This document shows positions 20,680-24,971 of a DNA stretch of 24,971 bases, one piece after another (position 1 is the first letter of the stretch; each line of letters opens with the position of its first letter). Both the position numbers and the translations under genes were made by a program. The notes below the pieces were generated by a model. It had not been told where the DNA came from, ran no database searches, and was given only the letters and a program-made list of their open reading frames with translations. Source of the DNA: Echinostoma caproni (taxonomy: Eukaryota; Platyhelminthes; Trematoda; Plagiorchiida; Echinostomatidae); assembly GCA_900618425.1 (NCBI GenBank), contig UZAN01048046.1, positions 1-24,971 on the forward strand, given 5' to 3'.

Positions 20680-20803
20680 TTGACCGTGTGGCTCGGGGGA
20701 GTGGGTTTGAACTCCCAATCCAAATGTGCACCGTCCGAGTCCTGACAGGAAAACAAAAGTTACGCACTGGCTGACGAGTCCCGAACAGGATTAAACAGCT
20801 GTC
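20680..20803 (+). mobile_element. Hammerhead-SINE relic, copy 1 (S-alpha-like)
   Basis: A pol III A-box-like TGGCTCGGGGG (20689-20699, 9 of 11 matches to TGGCTCAGTGG) is followed after three bases by a B-box-like GGGTTTGAACTCCC (20703-20716). A complete but degenerate hammerhead follows at 20731-20798. This is the layout described for the S-alpha SINE-like family of schistosomes, whose transcripts contain a type I hammerhead. The minus-strand copy at 13458-13563 has the same order, spacing and several shared segments (ACTCCCA, GAAAACA, TACGCAC, AGCTGTC). It has no coding capacity. Similarity between copies stops just after AGCTGTC, which suggests the element's 3' end. Confidence 0.72.
20731..20798 (+). 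ncRNA. Type I hammerhead ribozyme, degenerate
   Basis: The predicted cleavage triplet is GTC (20733-20735). Stem I is CGAGT (20736-20740) with ACTGG (20766-20770), four of five pairs, around a 25-base loop. The core CTGACGA is intact at 20771-20777 (position 7 is free in the consensus). Stem II is GTCC with GGAT (20778-20781, 20788-20791), four pairs including one G-U, loop CGAACA. The next core segment reads TAAA (20792-20795) where GAAA is required, so the catalytic G12 is replaced. Stem III keeps pairs at 20733-20734 and 20731 with a mismatch at 20732/20797. The fold is recognisable, but this copy should be inactive. Confidence 0.72.
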
Positions 20804-23800
20804 AAGTGCTCTTTGTCGGTTATCACAAACATTTCCACTGCATTTAACCCGATCAAAACATTTTCAACGATTGAAATACCATTTAAATCATCAATACTAT
20901 TCTATCAGATTAGAGCAATAATGTAGGCCAGACTATTCTTACGTTTAAGATTTTAGTATCCCAATCCGTATGGGTTAATTTAGTGTTCAGATCTCTCAAC
21001 ATGAATCGGGCCAGGAAAAAGCGTGATTAGGTTCAGAATTTGAGGTGATGGACTGTCATCGGATGTAAATCAGCAAGGAGAGGATGTGTAAGCCAATCTG
21101 ATATTGAGTGTGAAATATACTTTGCTTCATTATTATTATGGATATGATTGTATTTATTTAATCAGTACCTCGGAGAGTTTGTGTTTACGCGAAATGTTTC
21201 ATCTGCCTGAACTAAATGTGTTCTATCTATTTCAACGCTGTATGGTCAACGAACGTTGCATAGGAGCAACTTACTTCCACCTAATTTATGCTATTAAGTT
21301 ACATTAACTTCTCGTACGTTAGAGAGCGTACTTTGCTGATGGATAAACTCACATATCGTGAACACATTATTGGTTTATCATTCATAATTGGGTATTTATT
21401 CTCCAGTAATTGAACCTTTCCTCGTTTTTCCCTGCGTATCATAGCCCAGGGATCACTTCTTCAGTGAAGCTTTGTGAATGAAGTTTGCTAATGCATCGTT
21501 TTGCTTTGCTCCGTCCTGAATTCTTTTCAATGGTCTGAACTGTCCTGCACAACACACTTGAAAAAGCAAAATGGTGAAAAAGCTTATTATAAGTATTTTT
21601 GAATCATGCGAAAACGTCAAAATAAGTACCACTAATTAAGCAGAAAATTGTCTTGGGGAAGATAAAAATTTATCACAGATTTCTTGGATTGACTTCATCT
21701 AGAGGCGATTCACAATGACCACACAGTTTGCATTAAACTCACAGCTACTTGTGATTAGTGATGTGAGAAAAGTTATACAGATGTGGACTGACCATCTTTT
21801 AGACTTCGTCTGCATGCGCAATTCTCAATTCATCCATACAGGGATACAATTGCGATGCACAGGATTCCAGTATCGCTCCACTTAAAGTATATCAGTAGTA
21901 CATATCCACCTATCATAAATAACTGTTAGTTAAATACGAATTTAATTCTAGCCTAGTCGGTTTTTGGCGAGATTGTTGAAGCCTTAATGGAAGTTCAAAT
22001 TTGACGAGAGGCTTTGGATGGAGTTCGCAGATAGTTAGCTATGTTTTCTCTCGTTTAATACGATGTCTGGTCTACCCCGGTAGGCATACCATGCAATGGA
22101 CCCGGTTTTTCACGTCCGGAAACAACGGTAGATATGCGAAACTGCAGAGCTACAGAGAGAGCTAAACTCAAGTCTAGTACTACATGAGTGTATAGCTGAT
22201 TGGATGAACTGTGGATTGTGCGTAAAGATGAAGTCTGATAGGTGATCAGTCTATATACCAAGTTCACATGATTATTTGTTCACTCATCCGATCATTATTC
22301 GCGAAATGGGATTGAGTGGGTCAGAGCCGCTTAAATGCTCACATCAATTGTTTTTGTTACATATCGTGTGTGCTGTGTTGATGAATTCTCATCACTTCTG
22401 TTGTGGCTAGCATCTGACTGTTAACCTGCCTTGATAATCGATCCCGGCCCTTATACAGGGATCTGAATGCGTTTGCCTCGTTCGCAGTGAGATTTGTTGT
22501 GGCTAGGCGACTACTGCATTGGCAGTCAATTCTTTAGTACAATCTTCTAGCGTACGTTCTTCTATAGGACCAAGAAAATGAGTATTCATAGAATTAGATA
22601 GCAGTGTAGGGCACTTAATCCTTCAACCGAAAACATACAGTTGGCTTGAACGTAAACAACACATGAAGGTTTGTTGCACAGATCGTCTTACTAATTGTTT
22701 TGGATGATCTCGTTCGTACGATTTTAGCGGAGCTGTCTCCTTGAACGTCAAAGTATTACAGATTGACTTTTTCTTAAACTCGGTTCTCTTTAAACTGTTC
22801 TCTGCACTGGATCATTTTATTAACAAAGCGTCTTTCATCAGGACAACTTTCTTGTTCATTTGTGATATATGCTCTGCTGTTTTGACAGGATGACCACTCA
22901 ATAAAAACGAACTTTTCAGCCTCTCTGTACGTTCTCTTTCATTGTGTGAATGAGATTATTTCGGCATAATCTCGATAATCCGGCTCCCTCAAATCGATGA
23001 CAAACTACCGGATTGAATGATCTCTGTCTGAAAGTACTCAATCACTTGTTCTCCTGAGATGCGTAACTGAATGAAATATTTATAGTTGAGTGAACTACAC
23101 TGGACTTGTGGTGATCAATTATATCGGTCCTTTTGAAATAGGGCATAACATGCTCTAAATGTGCCTGGGGAAATTCGTGGCTTAGATCACTATCATCTTG
23201 AAACGGGATAGGGTTTCATGTTGAACTGATCGAAAATGATTGAGATTCATCTTCAGAGCACTTCTGAGGACTCAGCTCACTTTGGAAAATGTGAATTCTC
23301 AAGGTCTTACCCCTACCGAATTGTTATATCGGCTGTCGACTTCGTCAACTGTTCAATATAACTTAGTCACCGAATGAAAAGTTAATCTGTCAGTTACTGA
23401 ACATTCTGTTGCAGATTGTTAACAAATGGTCATTCGATGAATAATAAGAAGGTTCTTTGTATTTACTTCCTGTTTTTTCTCTTATTAACCAATAGTGTTG
23501 TAATTCCACTCGACAGGGATGAGACTGAGGAGAATTGTCTGATTTAGGAACACAGGGACAAAATAGAATTACACAGAGAGAAAATGCAATCTGCAACAGC
23601 TGGTTAGTAGTTTCATGAAAGGCTCCTGGTCAAGAAGCTCGAAAAGCTGTTCCCCTTTTCTGTAGTTAGGATAGTAAATTCTTTAATCCTCTCTCAGATA
23701 ACGTGAGAATCCACCAACCACTTCTTCATTGGTACACCAAATATACTACTCACTAATATGAGTAGCACCTGACTGCAGTAGTGGAATAAACTTTTTAGGA
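20804..23800. other. AT-rich spacer, no supported gene
   Basis: Frames 21104-21307 (+), 22055-22267 (-), 23390-23596 (-) and 23694-23909 (-) have no motif, and the last overlaps the retroelement below. An 11-base direct repeat (GTTGTGGCTAG) occurs at about 22400 and 22498. Nothing else is supported. Confidence 0.5.
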
Positions 23801-23817
23801 AAGTCAAAGTCAAAGTT
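23801..23817 (-). repeat. CR1 3' tandem tail
   Basis: Two and a half AAAGTC units on the plus strand, i.e. ACTTTG units at the element's 3' end on the minus strand, directly following an AATAAAA. Confidence 0.85.
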
Positions 23818-23821
23818 TTAT

Positions 23822-23862
23822 TATGGGAATAGCTTACAAGCCGCTGCTTCTCTTTTCCCATA
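23822..23862 (-). promoter_or_regulatory. 3' UTR hairpin of CR1 element
   Basis: TATGGGAA (23822-23829) and TTCCCATA (23855-23862) are perfect reverse complements separated by 25 bases. A hairpin beside the tail is the kind of structure CR1 reverse transcriptases are thought to recognise on their own RNA. The function here is inferred from position. Confidence 0.6.
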
Positions 23863-23940
23863 GGATATTTACACAGATGAATCGTTACACATCGAAAAAG
23901 GAGTCGCATAGAGATCCGGGTAGGAGACAGAGAATGTAGG

Positions 23941-24971
23941 CTACAGTGAATTTCCGTTTGCTTTTAGTGGTGTACGAATGTGAGGTGCGCCAAGGTTTCG
24001 TCGAGTCTCAATAGTGGGTGCACAAACGATATGAGATGGAAGGGCGTTCCAAGATCTGCATACTCTGACTGCAAAAGACTGACGCCGGCAATCCAGTCGA
24101 GACTATGGAATAAATAGTTTGAAACGGTGTCCCCTTAGGTGTACATTGTTCGATAACATGAGAAGCGACCGACACGGGTGGTTTGGGTTCTGCAGTATTT
24201 GATACGTCAAAATCAAGTCTCCTCGAGTTCGGTGGTACTGAGCAGAATATAGTCCCAATGATCGCAACCTGTCCTCGTATGTCAGGTAATGGAATCCCAT
24301 GACCATCTTGATGGCCATCCTTTGTGGACGCTCAAGCATCTTGCGATTACGTTGAAGCCATGGACTCCAAGCTTGGATGGCGTACTCTGTATAGTGTCGA
24401 ATGTACGCTGATAGCAAACGTGGGAATAGTGATGATTCAAACCGGCCAAAGACTCGCCGAAGTAAGCCGACATTCTTCATAGCAGCAGACGAAGCCTTAG
24501 CACAGTTGTTGGAGCAGCTTAAATCCTCTTGAACAACAATACTTAAGTCCTTTCGCTAGAAGTATGTGGTAGCTGCTGGTCCCCGAGGAGATACGAGAAT
24601 TTCCGCTTGTGGCGTAGGGATAGGACTTTGCATTTAGAAACATTAAATTCAATGTCTTTCTCCTTAGACCATTGATAAGCTGTGTTGAGTGACTCCTGAA
24701 GTGTTTGAGATTCCTCTGGTTCTGTTACCGTGTTCCAGAGTTTGGCGTCGTCTGCAAACAGTTGTTTTTGAGCCTAACACTTTCGGTAGATCATTTACGA
24801 AGGCGAGGAACAGACGGAGACCAATTACGGACCCTTGTGGAGCACTGCGGGTGGCTTTGATGGGTCCGGATACAGAATCATAAACACGAACTGATATGGT
24901 TCGTTGATCGAGGAATGCTTTGATCCACTCAAATGCGAAATCTCGAACGCCATAATTATAGAGCTTCTGCA
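23941..24971 (-). pseudogene. CR1-type reverse transcriptase, C-terminal part (pseudogene)
   Basis: The enzyme performs target-primed reverse transcription of the element. From the right edge the protein reads YGVRDFAFEWIKAFLDQRT, then motif B APQGSVIG (24850-24820 region), then LFLAFVNDLPKVLGSK. A frame shift at about 24759-24772 leads into motif C FADD (24758-24747) and NVSKCKVLSLRHKRKF. A second shift at about 24550 restores DLSIVVQEDLSCSNNCAKAS. The C-terminal region follows with FPRLLSAYIRHYTEYAIQAW, MLERPQRMAIKMVMGF and RTRGDLILTYQILQ. A TAG at 24103 interrupts RGHRFKLFIP; the frame resumes with CRRQSFAVRVCRSWNALPSH and ends at 23941. The residues after QGSVIG are LRLF where PLLF is usual. 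Confidence 0.93.

Larger units (their letters stand above)
23801..24971 (-). mobile_element. CR1 non-LTR retrotransposon, 3' part, continues past window end
   Basis: On the minus strand the copy enters from the right edge inside the RT domain. It ends at about 23801 with a tandem tail of ACTTTG-type units after AATAAAA. The 3' untranslated region (23940-23817) contains an eight-pair hairpin, TATGGGAA with TTCCCATA, directly before the tail. This element is much better preserved than the two others in the window and belongs to a different lineage by sequence. Its 5' end is outside the window, so target-site duplication and full length cannot be judged. Confidence 0.92.

Noticed and set aside
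20680..20720. Possible tRNA gene from the B-box-like GGGTTTGAACTCCC
   Set aside because: A and B boxes are only three bases apart and no acceptor or anticodon stems can be formed. It is a SINE head.
24689..24883. Plus-strand open frame of 64 codons at the right edge
   Set aside because: It lies antisense to the CR1 RT domain.
1..24971. CRISPR array, bacterial operons or riboswitches
   Set aside because: No regularly spaced repeats, no ribosome-binding-site-led gene runs and no riboswitch cores were seen. The content is eukaryotic.

Overview
This is a gene-poor, AT-rich eukaryotic window with no complete host gene. The best guess is a digenean flatworm (fluke). This is inference from three things: hammerhead-ribozyme SINE relics resembling the S-alpha family of schistosomes, several decayed CR1-type non-LTR retrotransposons, and long spacers with only isolated exon-like open frames. 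The genus cannot be told from the sequence. No rRNA, tRNA, CRISPR or bacterial-type operon was seen.

Layout. 1-665 is a GC-richer block of unknown nature. 2320-2976 (+) is a very decayed CR1-like reverse transcriptase 3' end with a short-repeat tail. 3455-3543 (+), 13458-13563 (-) and 20680-20803 (+) are three relics of one family: a compact A-box/B-box head (seen in two of the three) followed by a degenerate hammerhead ribozyme. 9005-9119 holds a different, better preserved minimal hammerhead on the minus strand, enclosed by inverted flanks; this type is known from Penelope-like elements and retrozymes. 16449-16707 is a long hairpin with arms of about 117 bases. 17656-19615 (-) is a CR1/Jockey-type reverse transcriptase pseudogene with readable RT motifs. 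23801-24971 (-) is the 3' part of a second, younger CR1 element that runs off the right edge. Exon-like open segments next to plausible splice sites lie at 13063-13141 (+), 15525-15653 (-) and 16185-16352 (+), but none matches a protein I recognise. The rest is AT-rich spacer with microsatellites and a few assembly Ns.

How it fits together. The window is best read as intergenic or intronic DNA built from layers of retroelements. All three CR1-like copies end in a short tandem tail on their sense strand (ACTTG, ACTTTG and CTGAC types), as expected for this clade. The hammerhead SINEs have no enzymes of their own and would need an autonomous LINE for mobility; whether a CR1 element of this kind served them is speculation. 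The two hammerhead types in one window are the most interesting content.
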